A stretch of DNA of 64,000 nt from Sinorhizobium fredii (GCF_002944405.1 NZ_CP024310.1:372001-436000), one strand, 5' to 3'; numbered from the stretch's first letter, positions 35,697 through 45,276 are shown. Numbers and translations are program-made. The notes: generated from the letters alone by a model not told the origin.

Positions 35697-36647
35697 CTAA
35701 CGCATGCCCGGCTGTCGGCCGCCTGCGAGCATGATGACGCTGATGATGATAAGCCCGGTCATGATCAGGCGGATGCCGGCGCCGAGGCCGTAGGTGTTGA
35801 GCATGGAGACCACCAGAAACATGAAGAGCGAGGCACCCCAGATTCCCGGCACGTTGGAATCGCCGCCGGCGACCGCGGTGCCGCCGAGAACGACGACGGC
35901 GATCGACATCAGAAGATATTCCGTGCCCATGTTGAGAGCCGCGCCCCCCGAGAAGCAGGCGAGGAGGTAGCCCGCGAGCGAGGCAAGAACGGCCGAGAGC
36001 ACGTAGGTGACGAAGCGTGTGCCGTCGACCGGAACGCCCGCCATGCGTGCCGCCGGCATGCTCTGGCCGATCGCGGAGATCCAGCGCCCGTAAACGGTCT
36101 TTTCGAGCAGGAACCACGCGGCGAGGGAAATCACCAGCGCCACGAGGGAAACGTTGGGCACGCCGAGCGTGGCCGATGTCGTGAATTCGGCCAGGAAGCT
36201 CGGCGGTTTGATGCGCAGGCCGCGATTGGTCCAGATGGCCGCTGACTGGATGATGAAGCTCATCGACAGCGTCGCGATGATCGGCGGGATGCGCAACGCC
36301 TTGATGAGCGCGTAGTTCGCGAGGCCGACACCGATGCCGATCAGGGTTGCGGTTATCAGCCCCGGCAGGATCATGGCGTTGTCCACTTCCATAAGCTTCA
36401 GCGCCACGGTGCCCGCGAGCGTCATGGTGGCGGGAATCGACAGGTCGATGTTGCCGGGACCGAGCGTGATGACGAACATCTGGCCGATGCCGACGATGAT
36501 CGAGAAGGCGGCGAAGGTCAGCGCCGCCTGGGAGAGGTCGAGCATGCTTGCGCCGCCCGTCACCATGATCGTCGCGAACCAGACCAGGAAGGCGGCGAAC
36601 CACGACCAGATCCAAGGCGCCCGCGAAAGACGGTCGACGACCCTCAT
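35697..36647 (-). CDS. Sugar ABC transporter permease
   Basis: 316 residues, RbsC/branched-chain-like permease family, 8-10 membrane segments. The ATG at 36647 overlaps the stop of the previous permease by 4 bases; the long frame extending to 37160 is a shadow upstream of this start. Family phrases include RFVTYVLSAVLASLAGYLLA and SIAVVVLGGTAVAGGDSNVP. Confidence 0.92.
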   Translation of the reverse strand: MRVVDRLSRAPWIWSWFAAFLVWFATIMVTGGASMLDLSQAALTFAAFSIIVGIGQMFVITLGPGNIDLSIPATMTLAGTVALKLMEVDNAMILPGLITATLIGIGVGLANYALIKALRIPPIIATLSMSFIIQSAAIWTNRGLRIKPPSFLAEFTTSATLGVPNVSLVALVISLAAWFLLEKTVYGRWISAIGQSMPAARMAGVPVDGTRFVTYVLSAVLASLAGYLLACFSGGAALNMGTEYLLMSIAVVVLGGTAVAGGDSNVPGIWGASLFMFLVVSMLNTYGLGAGIRLIMTGLIIISVIMLAGGRQPGMR

Positions 36648-37591
36648 CGCCGCTTCTCCTGATATTCGAGACGGTTGAGCAGCAGGCGCAAGGCGAGCAC
36701 GATGATCAGGATCGCGCCCTGCGCGCCGATCTGCCAGTCGGGCGAGATGCGCAGAAAAGACAGGAACGAACCGGCAAGCGTCAGCGTCAGAGCGCCGATC
36801 ACCGCGCCGATGGGCGAGACGCGCCCGCCAATGAATTCGCCGCCGCCGAGGATCACGCCGGCGATCGAGAGCAGCGTGTATCTGAGCGCTATGTTTGCGT
36901 CGGCCGATGTGGTGAGCCCGACGAGCGCGATGCCGGCGAGCACCGCGAACATGCCGGCAAGCCCGTAGGCCGCAGCGCGGGCGGCCAGAACTGACCAGCC
37001 CGCCCGCTCCACCGAGCGCTGGTTGCCGCCGATGCCGCGGATGAGCACGCCGAGCGAGGAGCGCGTCACGATCAGATGCGCGACGACGGCAATGACGATG
37101 CTGGCGACGATCGCCATCGGAGCGATCGGAGGCTTCATCGTCATCAGGCTTCGGACCCATTCCGGCGCTTGTCCGCCGGGCGCCGGCAGGAGAAGCACGG
37201 CAAGCCCCGCCCAGACGAAGCTCATGCCGAGCGAAACCACGATCGACGGCAGGCCACGGAGGTGAATGACGACGCCGAGCATGGCATAGACGGCAACGCC
37301 GCCGGCAAGGATCAGAATCCCGACAAGCGGCTCGTCACGCAGGAAGGTCGCCGTCACGCAGCCGACAAAGCTGACGAAGGTGCCCATCGCGAGGTCGAGG
37401 TCGTTCACCGACATGATGATCATCTGGGCGATCGTCGCGAGCGCGATCGGAACCGCGAGATTGAAGAGCAGGTTGAGGCCGATATAGCTCATCGCCCGAG
37501 GCTGCAGCCAGAAGACGGCTGCAAGAAGCACGGTGAGCGAAAGGGCGGGAATGGCGAGCCGGATCGCATCGGTCGAAAGCCTCAGCCTCAT
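36644..37591 (-). CDS. Sugar ABC transporter permease
   Basis: 315 residues, RbsC family. Phrases NLAVPIALATIAQMIIMSVN, DLAMGTFVSFVG and ILGGGEFIGGRVSPIGAVIG fit the family. Overlaps the ATPase gene upstream and the second permease downstream by 4 bases each, so all three are translationally coupled. With its partner it forms a heterodimeric channel. Confidence 0.92.
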   Translation of the reverse strand: MRLRLSTDAIRLAIPALSLTVLLAAVFWLQPRAMSYIGLNLLFNLAVPIALATIAQMIIMSVNDLDLAMGTFVSFVGCVTATFLRDEPLVGILILAGGVAVYAMLGVVIHLRGLPSIVVSLGMSFVWAGLAVLLLPAPGGQAPEWVRSLMTMKPPIAPMAIVASIVIAVVAHLIVTRSSLGVLIRGIGGNQRSVERAGWSVLAARAAAYGLAGMFAVLAGIALVGLTTSADANIALRYTLLSIAGVILGGGEFIGGRVSPIGAVIGALTLTLAGSFLSFLRISPDWQIGAQGAILIIVLALRLLLNRLEYQEKRR

Positions 37592-39030
37592 GCTGCCTCC
37601 CGCTTGAAGGACGTGGCAAGGATGTTCTCCTCGCTCACGGCGTCGCCGGCGAGTTCCGCAACGATCTCTCCTTCGCGGAAGACATAGACACGATCGCAGA
37701 GGCAGACCTCCTCCATCTCGGTCGAATACCAGACGAAGGTGCGGCCGCGCTGAGCCTCCTGCCGGATGATCTCGTATACCTCCTGCTTCGTGCCGACGTC
37801 GACGCCGCGCATTGGATCATCCATCAGCACCACCGGCGCCCTGGTCGCGAGCGACCTGGCGAATAGCACCTTCTGCTGGTTACCGCCCGAAAGCGACAGC
37901 ATGGGGTTGGCCAAGTCCGGCGTGCGGATATCGATGCGGCGCTTCCACTCTCCGGCACGCTCGGCCTCCGCCTCGGCGTTGACGACGCCGCGCAGGGCCA
38001 GATCGTGAAGCGTGGCGATGGAGAAGTTTTTCAGGATGCTCCAGAGTTCGAAGACGCCATTCAGGCGGCGATCCCCCGCGACGAAGGTCACCGCAGGCTC
38101 GCGGCGCGGCAGCCAGTCGGCGGTGCTCGCTGCATGAAGTTTCATCAGCATTCCCGTCTGGCCGTGTCCGGCGAGACCGGCGAGCCCGACGATCTCGCCG
38201 CGTCTGGCCTCAAGGCGCAGGCCGCGACCGGTCCGCGCGATTACCACGGGCTCATGGGCAAGGTCTCGCAGCGTGCGGCGATGCGCTTCGCCCTTGACGA
38301 CGCTTCCCATGGCCTCGACGAGGCCGTGCTCGGTCCAGGCATCGCCAGGCCGTTCGGCGACGATGCGCCCGTCCTTCATGACCGCGATCCGGTTCGCCGT
38401 GGCGAGGATCTCGTGGAGGATATGGGAAATCAGAATGACCGAACCGCCGCTCGCGACGAACCGCCGGACATGGGCGAGCATCTGCTCCGCGAGGCTCGCG
38501 TCGAGCGAGGACGTCGGCTCGTCCAGGATGATGAGCCGGGGCGCAATGCCGGTATCGGAGAAAGCCATGGCGATCTCGACCATCTGCCGTTCGGCGATGG
38601 AGAGATCCCCGACCATCCTGTCGCGTTCGATGCCGTGTCCGGGAAATATGGCATCGAGGCTTCGCTCAATCACGAGCCTTGCCCGCCTGCGCCAGCCGAG
38701 GCCTCCAAGATGGCGGTGCAGGACGCGGGTATTTTCGACCACGGTGAGGTTCGGGCAGAGCGAAAGCTCCTGGAAGACGCAGCGTATGCCGCGCGCTCTG
38801 GCCGCGTTGATGCCGTAGCGCTGAAGAAGCTCGCCGTCGCCTGAAATGTTGCCCTGCTGCGGCGTCAGACCGCCATTGATGACGCTGACGATCGTCGATT
38901 TGCCGGCGCCGTTATGGCCGACGAGACCCACGCATTCCCCCGGCCGGATGGCGAGCGTCACGCCGTCGAGCGCCCTGACCGCTCCGAAACTCACCTTGGC
39001 GTCGGCAACCTCGATTATCGCCTTCGACAT
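37588..39030 (-). CDS. Sugar ABC transporter ATP-binding protein (double ATPase)
   Basis: 480 residues. Domain 1 is canonical: Walker A GLVGHNGAGKSTIVSVI, and Walker B LIILDEPTSSLD with the signature region LSIAERQMVEIAMAFS. Domain 2 has the degenerate Walker A GLAGHGQTGML, a full signature LSGGNQQKVLFARSL and VVLMDDPMRGVDVG. This asymmetry is normal for RbsA-type proteins. The ATG at 39030 gives the usual start MSKAIIEVADAKVSFGAVRA; one at 39042 is also possible. Confidence 0.93.
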   Translation of the reverse strand: MSKAIIEVADAKVSFGAVRALDGVTLAIRPGECVGLVGHNGAGKSTIVSVINGGLTPQQGNISGDGELLQRYGINAARARGIRCVFQELSLCPNLTVVENTRVLHRHLGGLGWRRRARLVIERSLDAIFPGHGIERDRMVGDLSIAERQMVEIAMAFSDTGIAPRLIILDEPTSSLDASLAEQMLAHVRRFVASGGSVILISHILHEILATANRIAVMKDGRIVAERPGDAWTEHGLVEAMGSVVKGEAHRRTLRDLAHEPVVIARTGRGLRLEARRGEIVGLAGLAGHGQTGMLMKLHAASTADWLPRREPAVTFVAGDRRLNGVFELWSILKNFSIATLHDLALRGVVNAEAEAERAGEWKRRIDIRTPDLANPMLSLSGGNQQKVLFARSLATRAPVVLMDDPMRGVDVGTKQEVYEIIRQEAQRGRTFVWYSTEMEEVCLCDRVYVFREGEIVAELAGDAVSEENILATSFKREAA

Positions 39031-39087
39031 TCTGCCCGTCATTTGCCGCTATCTGTTGTACTGGGGATCGTTTGGCACGGGGTCTGC

Positions 39088-39112
39088 CGCGCGGTCCCGA
39101 GAGAACCGCGCG
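39088..39112 (-). terminator. Hairpin after the sugar-binding protein gene
   Basis: Arms CGCGCGGT and ACCGCGCG, loop of 9, 15 bases after the binding-protein stop on the minus strand, no T-tract. Same position as the hairpin at 27004 in the amino-acid importer. Confidence 0.5.
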
Positions 39113-39127
39113 ACATATGGAAGAACA

Positions 39128-40144
39128 TCATTCCGCGGATTCGATCACCTTGATCGCATCAGCCTGCGAATATTCGACATTGGCAACACCGCCTGCCTGG
39201 GTATTGGCGAGGTTCTCTTCCAGATTGTCCTGGTCGATGCGCAGGAAGGGCACGACGAGGTCCTTCTTGACTTCCTTGCCGTCGAGGATCTGCTGGGCGA
39301 CCCAGAATGCGAGCGTCGAGACGCCGGGCGCGATCGAGACAGACATGGTCTCATAGCCGCTGGCATCCTTCTGTTCCTTCCACCACTTCAGCTCGTCCTC
39401 GCGGTTTCCCATGATGATGATCGGCGTCGGCCGGTTGGCAGCCGCGAACGCCTGGGCGGCGCCGTAGCCGTCGCCGCCCTGGGTCACGACGCCGGCGATC
39501 TCGGGAAGGCTCGGCAGGATACCCGCCACGGCCTTCTGGGCGACATCCTGCGCCCAGTCGCCATGGACGGACCCGACGATCTTGAACTGCGGGAACTGCT
39601 TGACGCCCTCGTGGATGCCCGCCGAGATCTCATCGTCGACGAAAACGCCGGCAAGGCCGCGGATCTCCAGGAGGTTCCCGCCCTCGGGCAGCTTCTTCGA
39701 CAGATATTCGACTTCGCTGCGACCCATTTCCTTGAAATTGACGGCGATCCGCCAGGCGCAAGGCTCGCTCACCACGCCGTCGAACGAGACGACGATGATG
39801 CCTGCATCGCATGCTTCCTTGACCGCGCCGTTGAGCGCCGTCGGCGAGGCGGCGTTGAGGACGATCGCGTCATAGCCCTGCAGGATCATGTTCTGAATCT
39901 GCGCGGCCTGCTCGGTCGCCTGGTTTTCCGCCGTTGTGAAGGCATCGGCAGCAGCAACCACGCCAGCCTTGACGGCCTCTCCCGTCACCTTGTCCCAGCT
40001 CGTGAGCATCGCCTGCCGCCAGGAGTTGCCGGCATAATTGTTGGAAAGCGCAATCTTCTTGCCGGAAGTGTCGGCCAACGCGGAATTCGGCATTGCGGCG
40101 CACAGGACGACCGCTGATGCCAGAAGCATCTTGCGAAATGTCAT
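39128..40144 (-). CDS. Sugar ABC transporter substrate-binding protein
   Basis: 338 residues, periplasmic-binding-protein-like I (RbsB) family, with a signal peptide (about 1-24, ending NSALA). The mature part starts SGKKIALSNNYAGNSWRQAM and includes QNMILQGYDAIVLNAASPTA and ISAGIHEGVKQF. It captures a sugar in the periplasm. First gene of the run; the sensor kinase pair reads away from it across 221 bases. Confidence 0.93.
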   Translation of the reverse strand: MTFRKMLLASAVVLCAAMPNSALADTSGKKIALSNNYAGNSWRQAMLTSWDKVTGEAVKAGVVAAADAFTTAENQATEQAAQIQNMILQGYDAIVLNAASPTALNGAVKEACDAGIIVVSFDGVVSEPCAWRIAVNFKEMGRSEVEYLSKKLPEGGNLLEIRGLAGVFVDDEISAGIHEGVKQFPQFKIVGSVHGDWAQDVAQKAVAGILPSLPEIAGVVTQGGDGYGAAQAFAAANRPTPIIIMGNREDELKWWKEQKDASGYETMSVSIAPGVSTLAFWVAQQILDGKEVKKDLVVPFLRIDQDNLEENLANTQAGGVANVEYSQADAIKVIESAE

Positions 40145-40365
40145 GTTTTCCTCCCTCTGGACCCGGCTTCGACCGGATCGCCTCATCGGCCGCTCTCTAT
40201 GCGGTCGTCTGCAAATAGGACTTGCACTGAGCTTCCTCCTCTCAGTAATGGCAGGATGAGGGAGAATTTGCCGCCTGTATAGATCGTATGCGGCAATGCG
40301 TTTGCGGACTTTTGCATTACAGGCTGCGTGTTCGTGCAAGACGAGGACGCCCTGTCGAGCGCTTA

Positions 40366-41694
40366 ATGGAGCTGGCGGTCGCAGCGCCCGAAGGGACGGG
40401 CGCGATCGCGGGAGGAACTGCGGACATGCCGCTTCTGGCGCCGGCCGCATTGGTCGATCACTATCTTGGCATATCCCGGCTGCTTGCCGGCCAGCTCGAC
40501 TTCCGCTCGGCGATCCGCGCCGTCGCTGCGGAAGTGGCGCATATCATCCCCCACGATCATCTCGACGTCTGCATCCTGATGGTCGACGGTAACTATCACA
40601 CCGCCTACGAGACCGGCATGGACACCGCCTGGGGTGATGCCGCCTCGGCGCCGGTCGTCAACAGCCCGATCCGTTCCCTTCTCTGGGGCGAGGTCGATTA
40701 CCTGCTGACGGATGATGCTATCAACGATGCGCGTTTCCACTTCGAGGGCGCCTTCAAGCGGCCGATCATCGAACAATCGCTGCGCAGTCGTCTGCACGTA
40801 CCGATGAAGGTGCAGGGCAAGATCATAGCCGCGCTCAGCTGCTCCTCTCAGAACCCCGGCCTATACACGATGGAGGACGTCGGCCGGGCGAGGATCATCG
40901 CCGACCTGCTGGCACCCTATTTCTTCGCGCTGAGGGCCGCCGAACAGGCCCAGCAATCCGCCATCGTCGAGGCGGAGGCGCGTGCGCGCGAGGAGGGTTT
41001 GCGGCAGGGCGCGTTGAAGCTGACCGAGGCGCTCGAACAGGAGCGCCAGCGCATCGGCATGGACCTTCACGACCAGACGCTTGCCGACCTTACGCGGCTG
41101 TCGCGCCGCATCGACCGCCTGGCCCGCGGCTCGGAGCTGAGCAGCGAGGCACTGGAACCCGTTTCCCGCAGTCTCCATCATTGCATGCAGGATCTGCGGC
41201 AGATCATCGAGCAGGCAAAGCCGTCCGTTTTGCAGCTCTTCGGTCTTGCCCAGGCGATCGAAAACCACCTCGACCAGTCAGTACGCGACAGTGGGATGCC
41301 GATCGAGTGGGCTCTCGTCGACGAGAGCGGGGGCGCTCTAGACGGCCTCGAGCAGACGGTCAGCGTCGCGCTTTTCAGAATTGCGCAGGAGGCGATCAAC
41401 AATGCCGTCCGCCACGCCCAGCCCACGGCAATCATCGTCGGGCTTCGGCTCGAGGCCGGCGAGCTCGCCATTGAGATTTCGGACGACGGGCGTGGTTTGG
41501 CCAGAGCCCGCGGACGCATCGGTGGCGGTATCGACAATATGAAGACGCGGGCACGGCTCATTTCCGCGAAATTCGCGATTGGACTGGGAGACAAGAACCG
41601 CGGCACGACGGTCACAGTCCTGCTGCCGCGCGGAGAGCGCCGTGCGGACCTCGAGCCCCAGCCGCAAATAGCCATCAAGGAGGATCAGCGATGA
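40366..41694 (+). CDS. GAF-domain sensor histidine kinase (HisKA_3 type)
   Basis: 442 residues, soluble. A GAF domain (about 25-190) precedes the His-containing helix RIGMDLHDQTLADLTRLSRR (H about 260). The ATPase motifs are FRIAQEAINNAVRHAQP and EISDDGRGLARAR. Start ATG at 40366 is chosen; an upstream ATG at 40288 adds 26 Arg/Cys-rich residues that look non-coding. It overlaps the response regulator by 4 bases and is divergent from the sugar importer, which it may control. Confidence 0.88.
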   Translation: MELAVAAPEGTGAIAGGTADMPLLAPAALVDHYLGISRLLAGQLDFRSAIRAVAAEVAHIIPHDHLDVCILMVDGNYHTAYETGMDTAWGDAASAPVVNSPIRSLLWGEVDYLLTDDAINDARFHFEGAFKRPIIEQSLRSRLHVPMKVQGKIIAALSCSSQNPGLYTMEDVGRARIIADLLAPYFFALRAAEQAQQSAIVEAEARAREEGLRQGALKLTEALEQERQRIGMDLHDQTLADLTRLSRRIDRLARGSELSSEALEPVSRSLHHCMQDLRQIIEQAKPSVLQLFGLAQAIENHLDQSVRDSGMPIEWALVDESGGALDGLEQTVSVALFRIAQEAINNAVRHAQPTAIIVGLRLEAGELAIEISDDGRGLARARGRIGGGIDNMKTRARLISAKFAIGLGDKNRGTTVTVLLPRGERRADLEPQPQIAIKEDQR

Positions 41695-42416
41695 AGGTAC
41701 TGATCGTGGAGGACGATCCGCTTCACCGTTCGTACCTGCATGAGGCGGTCTGTGCCGCCCTGCCCGAATGCGACACCGTCATCGAGGCGGAGAACGGCGT
41801 CGCCGGCGAGCAGCTCGCGCGCGATCACAAGTCGGCGCACATCGTCATGGACCTGCAGATGCAGACCCGCAACGGTATCGAGGCGGCACGCACCATCTGG
41901 AAAGAGCGCCCGGAGACGCGCATCCTCTTCTGGTCGAACTACTCCGACGAGGCCTATGTCCGTGGCGTGTCGCGTATCGTTCCGGACGGGGCGGCCTATG
42001 GCTATGTGCTGAAATCCGCCTCCGACGAGCGGCTGAAGCTGGCGCTTCGCTCAATTTTCGTGGAGAGCCAGTGCGTGATCGACCGCGAGGTGCGCGGTTT
42101 GCAGCAAAGAAGCATCGGCCACGCGAACAGCTTCAGCGATTCGGAATACGAGATCCTCGTCGACATCGCACTCGGTCTGACGGACCGGACGATTGCCAAG
42201 CGCCGCAACCTGTCTCTGCGCAGCGTCCAGAACCGTTTGCAGCAGCTCTACGACAAGCTCGACGTCTACCAGGCCGTTGCCGAGGAACATTCTGACAGCC
42301 AATTTAACCTGCGCGCCCGCGCCGTGACAGTCGCTTTCCTTCGGAAACTGCTGAACTACAGCGCCCTGGAAAAAGCCGAAGCCGAGCTTCAGGAATGGCT
42401 GCAGGAACAGAAGTGA
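41691..42416 (+). CDS. Response regulator with C-terminal LuxR-like DNA-binding domain
   Basis: 241 residues. Receiver (about 1-125): acidic pair in VEDDPLHRSYL, phospho-acceptor Asp in IVMDLQMQTRNG, which has Gln in place of the usual Pro, and Lys in YGYVLKSASDE. The HTH is seen in DSEYEILVDIALGLTDRTIA and LRSVQNRLQQLYDKL. Partner of the GAF kinase encoded upstream. Target is probably the divergent sugar importer. Confidence 0.88.
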   Translation: MKVLIVEDDPLHRSYLHEAVCAALPECDTVIEAENGVAGEQLARDHKSAHIVMDLQMQTRNGIEAARTIWKERPETRILFWSNYSDEAYVRGVSRIVPDGAAYGYVLKSASDERLKLALRSIFVESQCVIDREVRGLQQRSIGHANSFSDSEYEILVDIALGLTDRTIAKRRNLSLRSVQNRLQQLYDKLDVYQAVAEEHSDSQFNLRARAVTVAFLRKLLNYSALEKAEAELQEWLQEQK

Positions 42417-43363
42417 ACCGAAGACGAGAAGGGATCCAACTCACCGCCAATTCCGAATCTGGGCAAGACCATCGAAGCAAGACGTAGTGCAGTGCCGCTA
42501 GACGTTATGACCGTGGTGTGAGCGGCGGCCGTCTGAAAGCAAACGGGGATTGGCGTACCGAGCCGAGCCCCAAGCATCGCTGGCGAATGGACGCGATTGT
42601 GCGCGCACCGAGCATGTCGAGGAGCTGACCGAGATTCTCATCCAGCACTTTGGCGGCAGCGGGGAGCAGCAACTGCTCAACACGCGCGTGCCGAGCAACG
42701 CAGGCTGATCTGAGAGGGGATGACGAGACCTTGACGAGGCGATGCGAACTGTGCATCGCCTCTCCATACTCGTCACCCCCATTCGCTGGTTGCGAGGCTC
42801 GATGTCTCGTTTGGGCCGAACCGAGCCATTCCTGTGCCGGATGTCGATGTCCGGATCGGGTGGAGAGCCGAAGTTCAATGCGATGGCGACGAACGATGAG
42901 CGCGGCGGATAGGAGGCAGACCCACACGATCCCTGACAATTACCGACCTCGATCTAAACAGCACTAAGCTCACCCGGATGGATGCTGGTCCAACTACAAT
43001 AGCAGGCAGTTTAGTGGGGTGCGAGTTTGCCAACCGACATCGCATGCACGAGCGCTCCACTCGATCACCTCAGCTGCTGACTCACAGTCCGAATGAAAGG
43101 CAGGTCATTTGTGGGCCTGAATTCGACGTGCAGACCGTTGGGCCGTTGGGAGTGGTGGGTTCCACCGCCTATGGCGTCTAGTCAGCAGAGTACTCCTCTC
43201 CTCCAGGCGGCTGCTGTCGGTCGATTTCCCGTTCCCCATAGTCGCAGGAGGGTCGAGGGGAGCCGTTCGTCATGAGCCCTGTGCACGGCTTGATTGCGAG
43301 GATGTACACTGTGGACGCAGCGCTACCTCCGTGAAAGTTCGACGCCGTTGCTGAATCACAAGC
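42417..43363. other. Gap of about 950 bases with no supported gene
   Basis: A short plus-strand frame (EHVEELTEILIQHFGGSGEQ, near 42607) reads like the end of a lost gene, but I cannot name it. Other frames are short and of atypical composition. Confidence 0.4.
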
Positions 43364-43386
43364 GCCCCTGCGTGATGAGCAGGGGC
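43364..43386. terminator. Probable terminator hairpin
   Basis: Perfect 8-base stem GCCCCTGC / GCAGGGGC with 7-base loop, followed by TTT on the plus strand, 33 bases after the minus-strand stress-protein stop. Confidence 0.45.
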
Positions 43387-43418
43387 TTTGCGAGGCGAGT
43401 GCCTGCTGAGGCAGGTGC

Positions 43419-44024
43419 CTATGGCATCATACTGCGATAGCGTTCGCGCTCGCGCCGAACCTGCTCCAAAGTATACGGGTCGGCACTGTCGTCAAACCGC
43501 GTCCATCCTTCCCCCGCGTAAATGCTCCTGCGGGCGGCAGGGTCGACGCGATTGCGTTGCTGCAGGATGGCCTCTGCTTTGAGGGCAAGACTGTCATCGA
43601 CTTTTGCGGTCACCAAGGTGCCGCCGCGGCGAACGCCCTCGGCATAGACATGGGCGTCTTCCTCATCGACGCCGGAATCCGTCAATGCACCGATCAACCC
43701 TCCGGCGGCGCCTCCAGCAACAGCCCCGGCTGCCGCCCCGGCCGCGGTAGACGCCAGCCATCCTGCCGCGACGACAGGGCCAACGCCGGGAATGGCCATC
43801 AAGCCAAGTCCCGTAAGCAGACCGACCACCCCGCCTCCTACGGCGCCGAGGCCGGCACCAGTTCCCGCGCCTTCGGCTGCGTCCGAGCCTTCGGTCGAGT
43901 AGCGGTCATCAGCATTGTTTGCAACGATGCTGATATCATCTGACGGCACGCCGGCGGCTTCGAGGTCGCTGACGGCGTCGCGGGCATCTTCGTAGTCGTC
44001 AAATAGCCCTGTTACGGTTCGCAT
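43419..44024 (-). CDS. General stress protein-type glycine-zipper protein
   Basis: 201 residues. The N-terminus VTGLFDDYEDARDAVSDLEA matches the general-stress-17M-like domain. The middle is a Gly/Ala-zipper hydrophobic hairpin (about 52-115, GAVGGGVVGLLTGLGLMAIP), and the C-terminus is charged. Related proteins are abundant under general stress in Rhizobiales. The upstream gene ends 36 bases earlier on the same strand, so the two are probably cotranscribed. Confidence 0.8.
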   Translation of the reverse strand: MRTVTGLFDDYEDARDAVSDLEAAGVPSDDISIVANNADDRYSTEGSDAAEGAGTGAGLGAVGGGVVGLLTGLGLMAIPGVGPVVAAGWLASTAAGAAAGAVAGGAAGGLIGALTDSGVDEEDAHVYAEGVRRGGTLVTAKVDDSLALKAEAILQQRNRVDPAARRSIYAGEGWTRFDDSADPYTLEQVRRERERYRSMMP

Positions 44025-44060
44025 TATCGTTCTCCTTTTGGTAAAGCACGTTTCGGGCGA

Positions 44061-44375
44061 TTACTGAGCTGTGACGTTGCCCTGATAATCGAGGGCGACG
44101 GCCACTGATTTGCCGTCCTTCATGGCAGTTGCCTGCCACACACCTTTATCGTCTAGCTTCAAGCCATTGACGCCGGTGTACCCGGCTTGTTCGATCCGCT
44201 CCTTCGCCTGAGCTTCGGTAAAGCTGTTGGCGCCTTCAACCGGCGCCGCCGGGTTCTGCGTGTCGGGAGTCGCGATCGCCGGCGTATTGCCCTCCGAAGA
44301 CGGAGTCGTTTGCGCAAACGCTGCCGTGGCCACAGCGCTCAGCAGCGCTGCCGCAGCAAAAGTCAGATTTTTCAT
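44061..44375 (-). CDS. Secreted small protein, PepSY-like
   Basis: 104 residues: signal peptide (about 1-21, ending AAFA), a Pro/Thr linker, and a C-terminal segment FTEAQAKERIEQAGYTGVNG with KLDDKGVWQATAMKDGK and VALDYQGNV, which resembles a PepSY fold. Periplasmic. Upstream lies GGAAC about 60 bases before the start, but the partner half for an RpoE2-type promoter is a poor match. Role unknown. Confidence 0.75.
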   Translation of the reverse strand: MKNLTFAAAALLSAVATAAFAQTTPSSEGNTPAIATPDTQNPAAPVEGANSFTEAQAKERIEQAGYTGVNGLKLDDKGVWQATAMKDGKSVAVALDYQGNVTAQ

Positions 44376-44788
44376 GTGTTTACCTCTTCCGAAGACCTGA
44401 ATTGATCCCCGCGCAAAGAACTCGTGGACCGGAGATTGGTTCCGGATTGCTCGTTCACAATCAGAGCACGGCCGTGAGCAGGTGCGGATTTCAGGTGGGG
44501 TTGAGCGCCTTCACGCGCCGTCGATCGTCAGCCTGGTAGTAGGCACGGGGGTGGTTTGGCAGTTGGGTAAAGGCGGGCGTCACGTCTCCCAGCGACCCGT
44601 AAGGATCAGCTCGCGAGCTGCTTCCCGGGTCTGGGAGCTTGAAGGGTCGCATAAATCAGATTGCAGGCAAAAATTAGTGACGCCGGCCCCCTGGGGTGTG
44701 ACCGCTACTGACGTCGCCAAAATAGAGCAGCATCTCTCCGAGGGGGCAGAGGATACCGCTCTCTTTTCCAAGTACTCTGCGGCACGGC
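44376..44788. other. Gap of about 410 bases with nothing recognised
   Basis: No frame with coding character, hairpin or motif stands out, apart from the promoter side of the PepSY-like gene. Confidence 0.4.
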
Positions 44789-45061
44789 TTAATAGTGGTA
44801 ATAACCGTAGATCGGCCGCGCGCGGCCTTTGCACTTGATTTCTTCCTTGTACCCGTCGTCGTCCCACTTGCGCTCGATCTTGCAGCGGCCGCGACGATAC
44901 TCTTCCTTGTAGGCTCTCCGCTCGTATCGGGGTTCGTCATAATAGCCGCGCCAACGCCAGCGGCCATGACCGCTCTCATCTTTCCAAGGATCGGCCAGTG
45001 CGGTCCCCGCACAGGCGGTCAATGCTATGCCGGCGGCGGCTAACATGGTCGCGATTTTCAT
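44789..45061 (-). CDS. Secreted Arg/Tyr-rich small protein
   Basis: 90 residues. Signal peptide (about 1-23, ending TALA) followed by a basic, aromatic mature part (GRWRWRGYYDEPRYERRAYK) with a Cys pair in GRCKIERKWDDDGYKEEIKC that could form a disulfide. I do not recognise the family. The ATG at 45061 is preferred as it begins the signal sequence. The shared dyad motif lies 84-116 bases upstream. Confidence 0.7.
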   Translation of the reverse strand: MKIATMLAAAGIALTACAGTALADPWKDESGHGRWRWRGYYDEPRYERRAYKEEYRRGRCKIERKWDDDGYKEEIKCKGRARPIYGYYHY

Positions 45062-45144
45062 GTTCAGTTTCCTTGCGCCAGGTGCCGGGTCAACGCTCAT
45101 GTGTTGAGTTGGTTTCTAAATCAGTCTGCCAACTCACATCCATA

Positions 45145-45177
45145 GGACCTTAGTCCGACTCCCAGGGGCAAAGGTCC
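45145..45177. promoter_or_regulatory. Shared dyad motif cluster, copy 4
   Basis: GGACCTTAGTCCGA (45145-45158) and, about 21 bases on by centre, AAAGGTCC (to 45177). Same words and spacing as copy 3 at 18.45 kb. It lies in the divergent region between two small exported or membrane proteins. Confidence 0.55.
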
Positions 45178-45276
45178 TGCGCCCATTGCGAGTGTTGCTG
45201 CTTGTTCCAGATACTGTCAGGAGCAAGGCCGCGAACGACGGCTGTCGATCAACTCGGGTCTATCGGGTCTTCCGCT

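Noticed and set aside
44413..44445. GGAAC about 60 bases upstream of the PepSY-like gene as an RpoE2-type promoter
   Set aside because: The expected CGTT at 16-17 bases is not present; the closest match is AGTT.
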